From Halalkalibacter sp. APA_J-10(15) (lineage in GTDB: Bacteria; Bacillota; Bacilli; Bacillales; Bacillaceae_D): a stretch of DNA of 64,000 nt. Below are positions 36,290-45,811 of this stretch, piece after piece; positions within the stretch are counted from its first letter, which is position 1, and each line of letters starts with the position of its first letter. A program made the translations under genes and the position numbers. Below the pieces are notes generated by a model, which saw only the letters and a list, made by a program, of their open reading frames with translations, searched no databases and was not told where the DNA came from. The stretch lies in assembly GCF_023017105.1 (NCBI RefSeq), contig NZ_JALKEV010000001.1, positions 310,001-374,000 of the forward strand, written 5' to 3'.

Positions 36290-36540
36290 GCGATAAGCAT
36301 AATGATACTTTGGCAATGTCTCCTTGCCGATATCGATGGGGATACTCGATCATGCTGTGGGTGAGAGCCTTAGACACAAACGTTGTCAGTGGTTTGATGT
36401 GAGGGTGGGTTAGATGCCCATTTTTATTTAATATGTTAGGATGCATAACATTCACAGCAATCACGGTTGGTGGCTGCTGCTATCGTTACATGCATGTCTG
36501 AAAGAGCAACCTTTCAAAGGAATCTTAAGCACCTGTAACG
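36290..36540 (+). ncRNA. Candidate structured leader RNA (EAR/epsC-like)
   Basis: The unusually long gap before the EpsC-like gene has several short helices: AGCAT (36297-36301) with ATGCT (36352-36356) enclosing GGCAA/TTGCC (36313-36329) and ATCGA/TCGAT, plus TGGG/CCCA around TTAGATG near 36407-36421 and GTTA/TAAC near 36439-36453. The position, directly before the epsC homologue and after the kinase module, is where the EAR antitermination RNA lies in B. subtilis and relatives. I cannot confirm the EAR consensus by eye; this is mainly a positional and structural argument. Confidence 0.5.
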
Positions 36541-36559
36541 GCTACACGACACAACTAAG

Positions 36560-36613
36560 AAAGCCTTAAGTGAGTCCTCTTTGCTTTGGAAAAGAATATT
36601 GACTTAAGGCTTT
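36560..36613 (+). promoter_or_regulatory. Long-loop hairpin just before the EpsC-like gene
   Basis: AAAGCCTTAAGT (36560-36571) and ACTTAAGGCTTT (36602-36613), a perfect 12-bp stem around a 30-nt loop, followed by ATGATG rather than T-rich DNA. It may be an attenuator or processing site controlled by the upstream RNA. Confidence 0.6.
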
Positions 36614-36691
36614 ATGATGTATAAGACAACTCTTTTAATGATAATGGCTTTAGTGGGATACAATCTAATTTTGGAAAGAAAGGTGAAAGGA

Positions 36692-38503
36692 ATGACATAT
36701 CGAAAACGGGTGGCATTTCTCATGTTCGTCGACTCGATCATCGTCATAACGGCGATTTTTATTAGTAACTTTATTTTGGCACCGACGGGAAATCCATTTA
36801 CGTCGTTCTTGTTTGTGAGCTCGATCACGTTGTTAGTCGGTCATCATCTATTTGCCTATTACTTCAAGCTATATAAGAAGGTTTGGCAATACGCTAGTGT
36901 TTCAGAGCTGCTAGGTATTGCGAAGGCTGTGACGATTACAATTGCTCTAACAGGTGTCGTGCAGCTCGTCTTCTTTCAAGCGATCTCCTTACGTACACTC
37001 GCCATTACATGGATGATGCATATCCTCCTTATCGGTGGCTCGCGCTTCTCGTGGCGCTTATTTCGAGATCAATATATTAAGCCGAACATTGATAAGAAGA
37101 AGACGCTTATCATTGGTGCGGGTGCAGGTGGAACGATGGTCGCAAGGCAGCTCCAGCAAAGCCAAGAGTCAGATCTACGTCCGGTAGCGTTCATTGATGA
37201 TGATTTAGCGAAACAAAATCTAGAAATTCTCGACTTGCCTGTCGTCGGCGGAATTTCTGAAATCGAGCGTGTTGTCAATCGTGAGCGAATTGAACAAATT
37301 ATTATCGCCATTCCCTCTCTTTCACGAGAAAAGATTAACAATATCTTCAATGAGTGCTCGAAGACAAAGGCGAAGACGCAAATTCTTCCGCGCATTGAGG
37401 ATATTATGTCCGGTAAGGTATCTGTTAGTCAGTTCAGAGACGTCGAGGTTGAGGATTTACTCGGTCGTGAGCCTGTCGATTTAGATATCGACGGAATTGA
37501 GAAATATATTAAGGGCAATACCATTCTCGTGACTGGTGCCGGTGGTTCGATTGGTTCAGAGGTTTGTCGCCAAATTGCCAAATTCTCACCAAAAGAGCTA
37601 GTGCTACTCGGACACGGTGAAAATAGCATCTATGCCATTGAAATGGAACTGAAGAGAAATGTTCCTCATCTGAATGTTTCAACAGAAATCGCCGACATTC
37701 AAGACCGTGAGAAAATCTTCTCGATCATGAAGACGAGAAAGCCCAGAGTTGTCTTCCATGCCGCTGCTCATAAGCATGTTCCATTAATGGAACGAAACCC
37801 AGAGGAAGCGGTGAAGAACAACGTCATCGGGACTCGCAATGTTGCAGAAGCCGCAAGTGTAGCGAAGGTTAACACATTCGTGATGATTTCTACAGACAAA
37901 GCGGTCAATCCAACGAGCGTGATGGGCGCAACGAAACGAATTGCCGAAATGATCATTCAGCATATGGATATGGTCAGTAACACACGCTTTGTTGCGGTCC
38001 GATTCGGAAATGTATTAGGAAGCCGTGGAAGTGTCATCCCACTCTTCAAGGAGCAAATCCAAGCAGGTGGGCCTGTCACCGTTACTGATCCGAAAATGGT
38101 GCGTTATTTCATGACGATCCCAGAAGCGTCTCGTCTCGTCTTACAGGCAGGCGCATTAGCAGAGGGTGGAGAGGTGTTTGTCCTTGATATGGGTGAGCCA
38201 GTCAAAATCGTCGACCTCGCCCGAAACTTAATTAAGCTATCAGGCTACACGGAGGATGAGATTCCAATCGTCTTCACAGGTATGAGACCTGGGGAGAAGA
38301 TGTTTGAGGAGCTATTAAGTGACGATGAGGTTCATAGTGAGCAGGTGTATCCGAAGATTTATCGCGGAAAGACGCCACCTGTGAATATTAATGTGACGTT
38401 TGATTTGGTGGAACGATTCCAAGACGAAGAGCGCGAATGCTTACGGAAAGAGCTGTTGGATATTGCGAATTTCAGAGTGAGTGAGTTAAAGGAATTAGTC
38501 TAG
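36692..38503 (+). CDS. EpsC/CapD-like nucleoside-diphosphate-sugar 4,6-dehydratase/epimerase
   Basis: Membrane-bound UDP-GlcNAc-modifying enzyme, 603 aa, making the first sugar precursor of the polymer. Four N-terminal membrane helices (about residues 8-120), a CoA-binding-like domain (LIIGAGAGGTMVARQL), then the SDR domain starting ILVTGAGGSIGSEVCRQI with STDKAVNPTSVMGATKRIAE; the family's Tyr is replaced by Met in the M-x3-K active site, as in FlaA1/CapD-type 4,6-dehydratases. I start at ATG 36692 (MTYRKR) behind GTGAAAGGA; the frame is open to 36614. Confidence 0.93.
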   Translation: MTYRKRVAFLMFVDSIIVITAIFISNFILAPTGNPFTSFLFVSSITLLVGHHLFAYYFKLYKKVWQYASVSELLGIAKAVTITIALTGVVQLVFFQAISLRTLAITWMMHILLIGGSRFSWRLFRDQYIKPNIDKKKTLIIGAGAGGTMVARQLQQSQESDLRPVAFIDDDLAKQNLEILDLPVVGGISEIERVVNRERIEQIIIAIPSLSREKINNIFNECSKTKAKTQILPRIEDIMSGKVSVSQFRDVEVEDLLGREPVDLDIDGIEKYIKGNTILVTGAGGSIGSEVCRQIAKFSPKELVLLGHGENSIYAIEMELKRNVPHLNVSTEIADIQDREKIFSIMKTRKPRVVFHAAAHKHVPLMERNPEEAVKNNVIGTRNVAEAASVAKVNTFVMISTDKAVNPTSVMGATKRIAEMIIQHMDMVSNTRFVAVRFGNVLGSRGSVIPLFKEQIQAGGPVTVTDPKMVRYFMTIPEASRLVLQAGALAEGGEVFVLDMGEPVKIVDLARNLIKLSGYTEDEIPIVFTGMRPGEKMFEELLSDDEVHSEQVYPKIYRGKTPPVNINVTFDLVERFQDEERECLRKELLDIANFRVSELKELV

Positions 38504-38519
38504 GACATTATGAGGATTT

Positions 38520-38566
38520 AAGTCAGCTTAACGTGTTGTTACAATCAATCCGTAGCTGACTTATTT
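38520..38566 (+). terminator. Weak hairpin after the EpsC-like gene
   Basis: AAGTCAGCT (38520-38528) and AGCTGACTT (38554-38562) with a 25-nt loop, then ATTTTATT. A possible internal terminator, of the sort an EAR-type antitermination RNA would override. Confidence 0.5.
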
Positions 38567-38659
38567 TATTGAAATCAGAGATTGGTTGATCAGTAGTTAT
38601 TTGATAATAGAATGAAATAAGTACTAATTAACTAAGAAGTAGGAGCGTGTTGTTTTCCC

Positions 38660-39295
38660 ATGTATATGAAATGTAAGAGGCTAGTAGATATCGTCTTGTC
38701 ACTGATCGGAATGATTCTCCTTTCACCGATCTTTCTTATTCTCATTATCGCAATCAAAGCCGAATCAAAAGGGCCAGTTCTCTTTAAACAAAAGCGTGTA
38801 GGCATACACAAAGTATACTTTCACATTTTGAAATTCCGCACGATGAGAATAGATACGCCAAAGGATACCCCAACCCATATGCTGGACAATCCAGATCAAT
38901 ACATTACGAAGGTCGGGAAATTCCTGCGAAAAACGTCGCTAGACGAGCTTCCGCAAATTTGGAACATCTTTGTCGGGCATATGAGCATTATTGGCCCACG
39001 TCCTGCTCTTTGGAATCAATATGACCTCATTGCAGAACGAGACAAGTACGGTGCTAATGATGTACCTCCTGGATTAACAGGCTGGGCACAAATTAACGGT
39101 CGAGATGAGCTTCTGATTGATGTGAAAGCCCAGCTTGATGGGGAGTATGTAGGGAAAATTGGGATAAAAATGGATGTGAAATGCTTCTTCGGTACAATTG
39201 TGAGTGTCTTCAAAAGCGATGGAGTCGTCGAAGGTGGAACAGGCGCACGACCAAACAATGAAGCTCATAGGCAAAAGGAGAGAGCTTCAGAATGA
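38660..39295 (+). CDS. Undecaprenyl-phosphate sugar-1-phosphate transferase (initiating glycosyltransferase)
   Basis: Starts the lipid-linked repeat unit by moving a sugar phosphate to undecaprenyl phosphate. The 211-aa protein has one N-terminal membrane segment (DIVLSLIGMILLSPIFLILIIAI) and the bacterial sugar transferase core: PVLFKQKRVG, KFRTMR, LRKTSLDELPQIWNIFVGHMSIIGPRPAL, PGLTGWAQINGRDEL. ATG 38660 is behind GTAGGAGCG. Its last four bases overlap the next start (ATGA). Confidence 0.93.
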   Translation: MYMKCKRLVDIVLSLIGMILLSPIFLILIIAIKAESKGPVLFKQKRVGIHKVYFHILKFRTMRIDTPKDTPTHMLDNPDQYITKVGKFLRKTSLDELPQIWNIFVGHMSIIGPRPALWNQYDLIAERDKYGANDVPPGLTGWAQINGRDELLIDVKAQLDGEYVGKIGIKMDVKCFFGTIVSVFKSDGVVEGGTGARPNNEAHRQKERASE

Positions 39296-41301
39296 AAAAG
39301 GTGCTAATCACAGGCTCCAGTAGTTATGTAGGCAAGAGCTTTCAGGAATGGATTGAACAGGGTGACTATGATTATTCCATAGACACTATTAGTGTAAGAG
39401 ACGACTCATGGCAAGAGACGGACTTCTCACGATACGATACGGTTTTGCATTTAGCAGGAATCGCTCATGTTTCTTCTGATCCAAAGCAAGAGGAGCTATA
39501 CTACCGAGTTAATCGAGACTTAACGATTGAAGTAGCGAAAAAAGCGAAAAACGATGGGGTCAAGCAATTTATATTCATGAGCAGTATTATTGTCTACGGT
39601 GACAGTAGCCGTGAAGCGAGAGTCATTGATGAACATACGATTCCAACACCGAGCAATTTCTACGGGAATAGTAAGCTACAAGCAGAAGAAGGGATCAAGC
39701 CACTTTCGAGTGAGGATTTCAAAGTCGTAATTATTCGACCGCCGATGATTTATGGAAAAGGATCGAAGGGCAACTATCCGAAGCTAGCGAAAGCAGCACG
39801 TCTGCTGCCGATCTTCCCGAATATTGATAACCAGCGCAGCATGCTTCATGTGGACAATCTTTCTGAGTTCATTCGCTTAATGATTGAGAATGAAGAGGAA
39901 GGGTTGTTTTTTCCGCAAAATGAGGAATATGTGAAAACGAGTGAAATGGTTCGGTTGATTGGGGACGTGCATGGGAAGAAAGTGCGATTAGTTTCTATAT
40001 TTAACTTTATACTGAAGCTTTTTATTAATAGAGTAGGGATATTGAATAAGGTGTTTGGGAATTTGGTGTATAGTGAAGAATTGAGTCTTTATGATAAAAG
40101 TGACTATCAAATAAATCATTTAAGAAAATCAATAGAAGAAACAGAAGTAAATGGAGCATCCGAGATGAACATAGACGTATTGATTATGAGTGATAATTCT
40201 CTTGAGACTGTTGGTGGCGAACAGGAATCCACAAAAATCATTATTAACGGAGTAAAAGATTCATTCCATATAAGTGTGATACAACCAGGGCAAATAAGTA
40301 AGCCAGTTTATGGAGTAGACTATCATATTATTACGAAAAAAACGAGAATTAAACATTTGATCAAAAACCCAATAGCGTTTTTGCTCTATATAGCAAAAGT
40401 AAGAAATTATATTAATAAAAAAAGACCTGCTGTCATTCATACACAAGCACAGGTTAGTTTTTTCATTGTAGCTCTCTTAAAAAAGCTAAAGTTAATTCCT
40501 AAAAGGATTCGAATTGTGCATACGGAACGAGGGTTATTTACAAAATATAATAATTTTTTTAAGCGAATATTTTATTCTTTTATAAAAGAACTTGATGTTT
40601 TAGTAACAACTACGACATTTAATATGAAGCATTGGAAAGAAGCCATTCAAAATAAAGGTATACAGGTTGAATTTAAAGTGATAGAGAATACAGCCGGAGA
40701 ATTATTTGAAATATATGATCCTAAATTAGTAAAAGAAAGTAATGACACGATAGTAATTGGATTTGCTGGACGTTATTGCGATTGGAAGAATTGGCCATTA
40801 GCAGTAGAAATTTCGAAAGAATTAAATGAAAAATTAGGAGAAAAGCTACAAGTTAAGATGGCTGTAGGTTGCTTAGATGAGGCATCAAGGTTAGATACTG
40901 AAAAAATGTTTGAAGCGATGAAAGAAATGATTGGAGAAAGGTTTGAAGGGAAGATCAATATTGACCTAAAAGAAATGGACAAGTTCTACTACGATATTGA
41001 TTTCTTTGTTTTAACCTCGAACTATAACACAGAGTCGTTCGGACGAACATTAGTTGAAGCGATGAGTAGAGGAACGGTTGTTTTGACTACTGATTCGGGT
41101 GGTTCAGTAGAGGTTGTGGGTGATGATGATTATGTTTGTAAGGGTGTAAATGATTTTGTTGAAAGAATTTATACGATCTTTTTAGATCAAAATTTAATGA
41201 AAGATCAAAAGATTAGCAATTTAAAGTATGTAAATGAAAAATATTCTTTAAATAATAACGTTAATAAACATAATACACTTTACTCAAATTTAGCTGAGTA
41301 A
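39292..41301 (+). CDS. Fusion: NAD-dependent epimerase + family-4 glycosyltransferase
   Basis: A 669-aa product in two parts normally encoded separately. Residues 1-285 are an SDR epimerase/dehydratase (VLITGSSSYVGKS, LHLAGIAHV, FMSSIIVYG, Y-x3-K as YGNSK). Residues 292-669 form a GT4/GT-B glycosyltransferase (IVHTERGLF, GFAGRYCDWKNWPLAVEI, YNTESFGRTLVEAMSRGTVVLTTDSGG). The join reads EVNGASEMNIDVLIM, and at DNA level AAATGGAGCATCCGAG precedes ATG 40165, exactly like a ribosome site plus start. So two genes seem to have merged by loss of a stop, and the second could still be started independently. Base composition turns AT-rich at about 39,990, inside the epimerase part. Confidence 0.88.
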   Translation: MKKVLITGSSSYVGKSFQEWIEQGDYDYSIDTISVRDDSWQETDFSRYDTVLHLAGIAHVSSDPKQEELYYRVNRDLTIEVAKKAKNDGVKQFIFMSSIIVYGDSSREARVIDEHTIPTPSNFYGNSKLQAEEGIKPLSSEDFKVVIIRPPMIYGKGSKGNYPKLAKAARLLPIFPNIDNQRSMLHVDNLSEFIRLMIENEEEGLFFPQNEEYVKTSEMVRLIGDVHGKKVRLVSIFNFILKLFINRVGILNKVFGNLVYSEELSLYDKSDYQINHLRKSIEETEVNGASEMNIDVLIMSDNSLETVGGEQESTKIIINGVKDSFHISVIQPGQISKPVYGVDYHIITKKTRIKHLIKNPIAFLLYIAKVRNYINKKRPAVIHTQAQVSFFIVALLKKLKLIPKRIRIVHTERGLFTKYNNFFKRIFYSFIKELDVLVTTTTFNMKHWKEAIQNKGIQVEFKVIENTAGELFEIYDPKLVKESNDTIVIGFAGRYCDWKNWPLAVEISKELNEKLGEKLQVKMAVGCLDEASRLDTEKMFEAMKEMIGERFEGKINIDLKEMDKFYYDIDFFVLTSNYNTESFGRTLVEAMSRGTVVLTTDSGGSVEVVGDDDYVCKGVNDFVERIYTIFLDQNLMKDQKISNLKYVNEKYSLNNNVNKHNTLYSNLAE

Positions 41302-41335
41302 TTTAGAATAAAATGAAGTTTGGAGCGAGCGGAAT

Positions 41336-42505
41336 ATGAAAGTAGTATTTGCGCATGACCATATATTTAAAAAAGATAGTGAAGGGAATTTATTTACTAC
41401 TGGCAGTTTTAATAATGTCGTCTGGAAAAGATATATTCAGCATTTTGATAGTATTGTTGTTACTGCAAGGTTGGATAATAGAGTTATAGATACTCAAAAA
41501 AAATATAATAATTTCGATTTACAATCAGCATCGTTTGTTGAAATACCAACCTTAAGTGGACCAATAGCTCAATTTAGAAATAGAATTAGTGCAAAAGATA
41601 AATTAAGCAAGGCTATAAAAGAATCAGATGCAGTAATAGCAAGGCTGCCAAGTGAAATAGGAAACCTAGCTATCACTATTGCTAAAGAAATGAATAAACC
41701 GTATGCTGTTGAAATTGTTGCTTGTGTCTGGGACGCACTATGGAATTATGGTAAATTGCAAGCAAAAATTTATGCTCCAATTGCTATGTATAAAATGAAA
41801 AAAAATGTAAAGAACGCTCCTAGAGCGATATATGTTACTAATACATTTTTACAGAGTAGATACCCGTGCAATGGTTTAACTGAAAATATATCTAATGTTG
41901 AAATTAAGGAAATAAAAGAAGAAAACTTGTCAGCTCGTATAAAAAAAATAGATCAAAATAACAAGAAAATTAAAATAGGCATGATCGGCAATTTGAACAA
42001 TAGGATCAAGGGTTGGGATATAGCCCTAAAAGCTTTAAGTTTGATAAAACAAAATGGTTTAGATTTTGAATTTAAAATATTAGGTGATGGTGAAACAGAG
42101 CAATGGAGAAGGTTTGCTGAGGAATTGAACATTGAGGAGGACATCCATTTTTGTGGTGTACTTCCAGGAGGTGAGCCTGTCTTAAGTTGGTTAGATGAAA
42201 TTGATATATATATTCAGCCAAGTTTTCAAGAAGGGTTACCAAGAGCTGTAATTGAAGCTATGAGCAGAGCTTGCCCCGTTGTAGGCTCAAGTGCTGGAGG
42301 TATTAGAGAGTTAATTGATAATTCTTGTATTCATAAGGCTGGGGATTATACAGGACTATCTAAGAAGATATTAAGTATTATTGGTGATCCAAATCAATTA
42401 AAAGCGATTGCTCTAAGAAACTTTGAAGAAGCAAAATACTATAAGAAAGATACTCTTGACTATAGACGAAATATCTTTTGGAAAGAATTTATTAAATCTA
42501 TATAA
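41336..42505 (+). CDS. Glycosyltransferase family 4
   Basis: Cytoplasmic GT-B transferase of 389 aa that would add a sugar to the growing lipid-linked unit. The C-terminal half is typical: KIGMIGNLNNRIKGWDIALKAL, EFKILGDGETEQWRRFAEELNIEEDIHFCGVLPGGEPVLSWL, DIYIQPSFQEGLPRAVIEAMSRACPVVGSSAGGIREL with the E-x7-E pair. The donor and acceptor are unknown. Part of the AT-rich cassette; codons favour AGA, ATA and TTA more than the flanks. Confidence 0.9.
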   Translation: MKVVFAHDHIFKKDSEGNLFTTGSFNNVVWKRYIQHFDSIVVTARLDNRVIDTQKKYNNFDLQSASFVEIPTLSGPIAQFRNRISAKDKLSKAIKESDAVIARLPSEIGNLAITIAKEMNKPYAVEIVACVWDALWNYGKLQAKIYAPIAMYKMKKNVKNAPRAIYVTNTFLQSRYPCNGLTENISNVEIKEIKEENLSARIKKIDQNNKKIKIGMIGNLNNRIKGWDIALKALSLIKQNGLDFEFKILGDGETEQWRRFAEELNIEEDIHFCGVLPGGEPVLSWLDEIDIYIQPSFQEGLPRAVIEAMSRACPVVGSSAGGIRELIDNSCIHKAGDYTGLSKKILSIIGDPNQLKAIALRNFEEAKYYKKDTLDYRRNIFWKEFIKSI

Positions 42506-42539
42506 GGTAATGAAATATGATTAATATGGAAGTGGATAG

Positions 42540-43601
42540 ATGTTATTTTATATACTGTTAGTAATAGTAGTAAGTATTTGTACAGAACTTTCTGTTAAAG
42601 TACGAAGCAGGTTTCTTACAGTGACTTATGCTTTGTTAGCTATTTTTATACCCTCTTTTTTCTTTGCAGTTAGATATGGAATAGGAACAGATTATTACAG
42701 TTATATTAGAAACTATGAACTGATAAGAAGTGGTAATGAAACTCGCATGGAATGGGGATATGAATATCTAAATAAAATAGTAGCAAGTTTAGGTGGAGAC
42801 ATAGAAATAGTATTTTTTATAATAGGTTTACTTATGATGCTATTCATATACCTCACTTTAAAAAATTACTGTCATGTGATAAGTCCGGGAATTGGAATGT
42901 TTGTTTTTATGCTACTATATTACCAAATGTCATTTAATACTGTGAGGCAAGCGGTCACAATGGCAATTGTTTTGTATAGCATTAGGTTTATTAAGGATAG
43001 AAAATTAATCAAGTTTACCTTGTTAATCGTTTTAGCATCAGGGTTCCATAATTCTGCATTATTGTTTCTCCCCATATATTTTATATACGCTTTAATTGGG
43101 AAAAAAAATAGAACATTATCTAGAATTCTGATATATACTGTTACTGCTATTATTGTTTTAAGTTTAGATAGAATATTGATTCCGATACTTGGGGCAGTGC
43201 CAGAATTAGATTATTATATAAAATATTTAGAGGAAGAATCTACGACTGAAGGTATAGGTTTTTTAGTAAGGAGTCTTCCGTTCTTATTTATAGGTTTCTA
43301 TGTGTATAAGTATATAGGAGAAAGAGATAGGAGTTTTATTTTATACTTTTCAATCTTTATTATAGGAATGCTATTGAATTTTTCAAGGTTTGTAGGTGCA
43401 GATTTTATTAGTAGAATATCTCTAAATTTTGAAGTAGCACAAGTTTTATTAATTCCTTATTTCTTTAGGTGCTTAAACAATAGAGGGGAATTCCTTCTGA
43501 GTTGGGCTTTGTTTTGTTATTTAATTTTCCATTGGTGGTATGTATTTTTCTATATTGGTAGTCATGGAACGTATCCATATGAATGGATATTTAATAAATA
43601 G
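42540..43601 (+). CDS. EpsG/Wzy-type polysaccharide polymerase
   Basis: Polytopic membrane protein of 353 aa with about ten hydrophobic segments. The opening (ILLVIVVSICTELSVKVRSRFLTV... PSFFFAVRYGIGTDYYSY) and ...MEWGYEYLNKIVA... fit the EpsG family, which polymerises repeat units at the outer face of the membrane. It is the only polymerase candidate of the locus and lies among the glycosyltransferases, as usual for Wzx/Wzy systems. GGAAG precedes ATG 42540. Confidence 0.85.
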   Translation: MLFYILLVIVVSICTELSVKVRSRFLTVTYALLAIFIPSFFFAVRYGIGTDYYSYIRNYELIRSGNETRMEWGYEYLNKIVASLGGDIEIVFFIIGLLMMLFIYLTLKNYCHVISPGIGMFVFMLLYYQMSFNTVRQAVTMAIVLYSIRFIKDRKLIKFTLLIVLASGFHNSALLFLPIYFIYALIGKKNRTLSRILIYTVTAIIVLSLDRILIPILGAVPELDYYIKYLEEESTTEGIGFLVRSLPFLFIGFYVYKYIGERDRSFILYFSIFIIGMLLNFSRFVGADFISRISLNFEVAQVLLIPYFFRCLNNRGEFLLSWALFCYLIFHWWYVFFYIGSHGTYPYEWIFNK

Positions 43602-43618
43602 TTTAAGAGGTGTGAAAA

Positions 43619-44512
43619 ATGGGAGATACCCCTTTTTTTAGTGTTGTTATTCCCACATATAATCGTGAGAGCCTATTGAAAGAAGCGATTAAAAGTGTTT
43701 TAAATCAGACTTTTCAAAATTTTGAGGTGTTAGTAGTTGACGATGGATCAACTGATAAAACATTAGAAATTATCGATGATTTTCATGATGATAGAATAAA
43801 AAAATTAAGGAATAATAGAGTAAAAGGAGGGGGAGGAGCGAGGAATACAGGTATTTATAAGGCAACTGGTAAATGGGTTGCTTTTCTAGATGATGATGAC
43901 GTATGGCTTGAAGAAAAACTAGAACTTCAATATAAACAAATCATGTGTTTAAGTGAAAAATATGTCATTGTTTATACTGGATATGAAAAATATGATTTTG
44001 ATAATAATAAAGTCGAAAGAAAAATATTGCCGCAAAAAAAAGGTGATATATATTATGATTTATTATATAAAAATTACATTGGTACCTTTAGTACAGTAGC
44101 TATAAAAAGAGAGCCACTATTAAGCATAGGGGGATTAGATGAATCGTTAGAAGCAAGGCAGGATTTAGACCTATATGTTAGATTGGCAGATAAATACTCT
44201 GTTGATTATATTAATAAATCATTAGTTAGATATAGATACTCTAATACAGATAGAATTACACTAAATACTAAAAAAAGATTACAAGGGAACAAAAAGTTCC
44301 ATGAGAAGTACATTGAACCAGATAATAATATCTCTTTTAAACTAAAGCTTTGTTCTAATGGAAGAATATTTGCCTTTGCGGTATTAGAGAAGCAATGGAG
44401 GTTGGCCATAAGACAATTGCTTCCTGCTATGTTGCTATTATTTGTGGATTTTCGTTATTTCTTGTCTATAAATAAGATTATTTTAACCACAAACAAAAAA
44501 GTAAAACGTTAA
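43619..44512 (+). CDS. Glycosyltransferase family 2
   Basis: A 297-aa GT-A transferase with FSVVIPTYNRESLLKEAIKSVLNQTF, VLVVDDGSTDKT, GGGARNTGIYKATGKWVAFLDDDDVW (metal-binding DDD) and a later ARQDLDLYVRLADKY. It probably adds one sugar of the repeat unit. The C-terminal 60 residues carry a hydrophobic stretch (LLPAMLLLFVDFRYF) that may associate with the membrane. GGTGTG precedes ATG 43619. Part of the AT-rich cassette. Confidence 0.9.
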   Translation: MGDTPFFSVVIPTYNRESLLKEAIKSVLNQTFQNFEVLVVDDGSTDKTLEIIDDFHDDRIKKLRNNRVKGGGGARNTGIYKATGKWVAFLDDDDVWLEEKLELQYKQIMCLSEKYVIVYTGYEKYDFDNNKVERKILPQKKGDIYYDLLYKNYIGTFSTVAIKREPLLSIGGLDESLEARQDLDLYVRLADKYSVDYINKSLVRYRYSNTDRITLNTKKRLQGNKKFHEKYIEPDNNISFKLKLCSNGRIFAFAVLEKQWRLAIRQLLPAMLLLFVDFRYFLSINKIILTTNKKVKR

Positions 44513-44544
44513 ATTAAAACTAAGTCAGGTGAAAGGAATTTAAA

Positions 44545-45765
44545 ATGGATAAATATGTGTTAATAACAGGTGGAGAGCTTTTTAACAAAGGTGCGCAATC
44601 GATGACTTTTGTGACAGTTAATGAAATTAGCAAAAGGTTTCCTGATGCTAAGATTGTCTTATTATCTAGTAAAGACTATCTCAGAGAAAAGGATGAAAAA
44701 GAAAAATATAAATTTGAAATTTTACCTATAAATTCGGGGTTAGCGTTTCAGTTAATGGGTGGCGTTTACAAGCAATTATGGAATGTAAATTCTATAGTAC
44801 GTAAAAAAGACGACTATAGTGAGTACATACCTAAACTAAAAATGATATTAAAAAATTCAATTGCTATGGTTGATATTAGTGGGTATGCTTTATCCTCACA
44901 ATTTGGTAACGGTAGTTCAATTGGATATTTATCAAGAATTTTACTTGCGAAGAAATACAATATAGATGTATATCTTATGCCACAATCTTTTGGTCCTTTT
45001 AAATATAAAGGAATTGAACGATTTTTTATTAATCATTTGATGAATAAAACAATGAATTATCCAAAGGTGATATATGCCAGAGAATCTGAGGGGTATGACT
45101 TGTTAAAAAATGATTTAAACTTATCAAAGGTTAAGAAAACTTATGATTTAGTACTAATGAATAAAGGTATTAACTTAAATAATATTTATAGAGAAGTACC
45201 TGTAGTATCTAATTATGATGGTATTGATGGAGTTGCAATTGTTCCTAATATGAAAAATTTTAGACATGGTAATAAATTGAAAGTTTTATCAATGTATGAT
45301 GCTATTATAAAAAAATTAACCGATGCGGGGAAAAAAATTTATTTAGTAAGACATTCGTATGAGGATATTGAAGCTTGTGAAATGATTAAGGAGAGATGTA
45401 AAGGTAACGACCAAGTCATACTGCTAACGGATGATATGAGTTGTTTAGAGTTTGATAGTCTTGTAAAGCGTTTTGAATTTATTATTGGGTCAAGGTTTCA
45501 TTCGATTGTGCATGCTTACAAAAATGCTATACCTTGTATAGCATTAGGTTGGGCCACAAAATATCATGAATTATTAAAAATATTTAAACAAGATAGGTTT
45601 ATATTTGATGTAAGAAATGACCTTAATGAACATGTAATTGTAGAAGCTGTGGAAGTACTTTTAAAACAGCATAACAATGAAGTAACAATTATCAATCAAT
45701 CATTAAAATCAGTACAAAGGGAAGATATTTACAATTCTCTTGAAGGTTCTAAACTTGAGAAATAA
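44545..45765 (+). CDS. Polysaccharide pyruvyl transferase family protein
   Basis: Would transfer a pyruvate ketal from PEP to a sugar of the repeat unit, adding negative charge. The 406-aa protein has LITGGELFNKGAQSM near the N-terminus, MVDISGYALSSQFG, LMPQSFGPFKYKGIE and the C-terminal FIIGSRFHSIVHAYKNAIPCIALGWATKY, the diagnostic pattern of PF04230 (as in EpsO and YvfF). It suggests the polymer is acidic. AGGTGAAAGGAA precedes ATG 44545. Confidence 0.9.
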   Translation: MDKYVLITGGELFNKGAQSMTFVTVNEISKRFPDAKIVLLSSKDYLREKDEKEKYKFEILPINSGLAFQLMGGVYKQLWNVNSIVRKKDDYSEYIPKLKMILKNSIAMVDISGYALSSQFGNGSSIGYLSRILLAKKYNIDVYLMPQSFGPFKYKGIERFFINHLMNKTMNYPKVIYARESEGYDLLKNDLNLSKVKKTYDLVLMNKGINLNNIYREVPVVSNYDGIDGVAIVPNMKNFRHGNKLKVLSMYDAIIKKLTDAGKKIYLVRHSYEDIEACEMIKERCKGNDQVILLTDDMSCLEFDSLVKRFEFIIGSRFHSIVHAYKNAIPCIALGWATKYHELLKIFKQDRFIFDVRNDLNEHVIVEAVEVLLKQHNNEVTIINQSLKSVQREDIYNSLEGSKLEK

Positions 45766-45811
45766 ATGATAATAAGTACAGTAAAAAAATATTTTTAAGA
45801 AGTGATAATCG

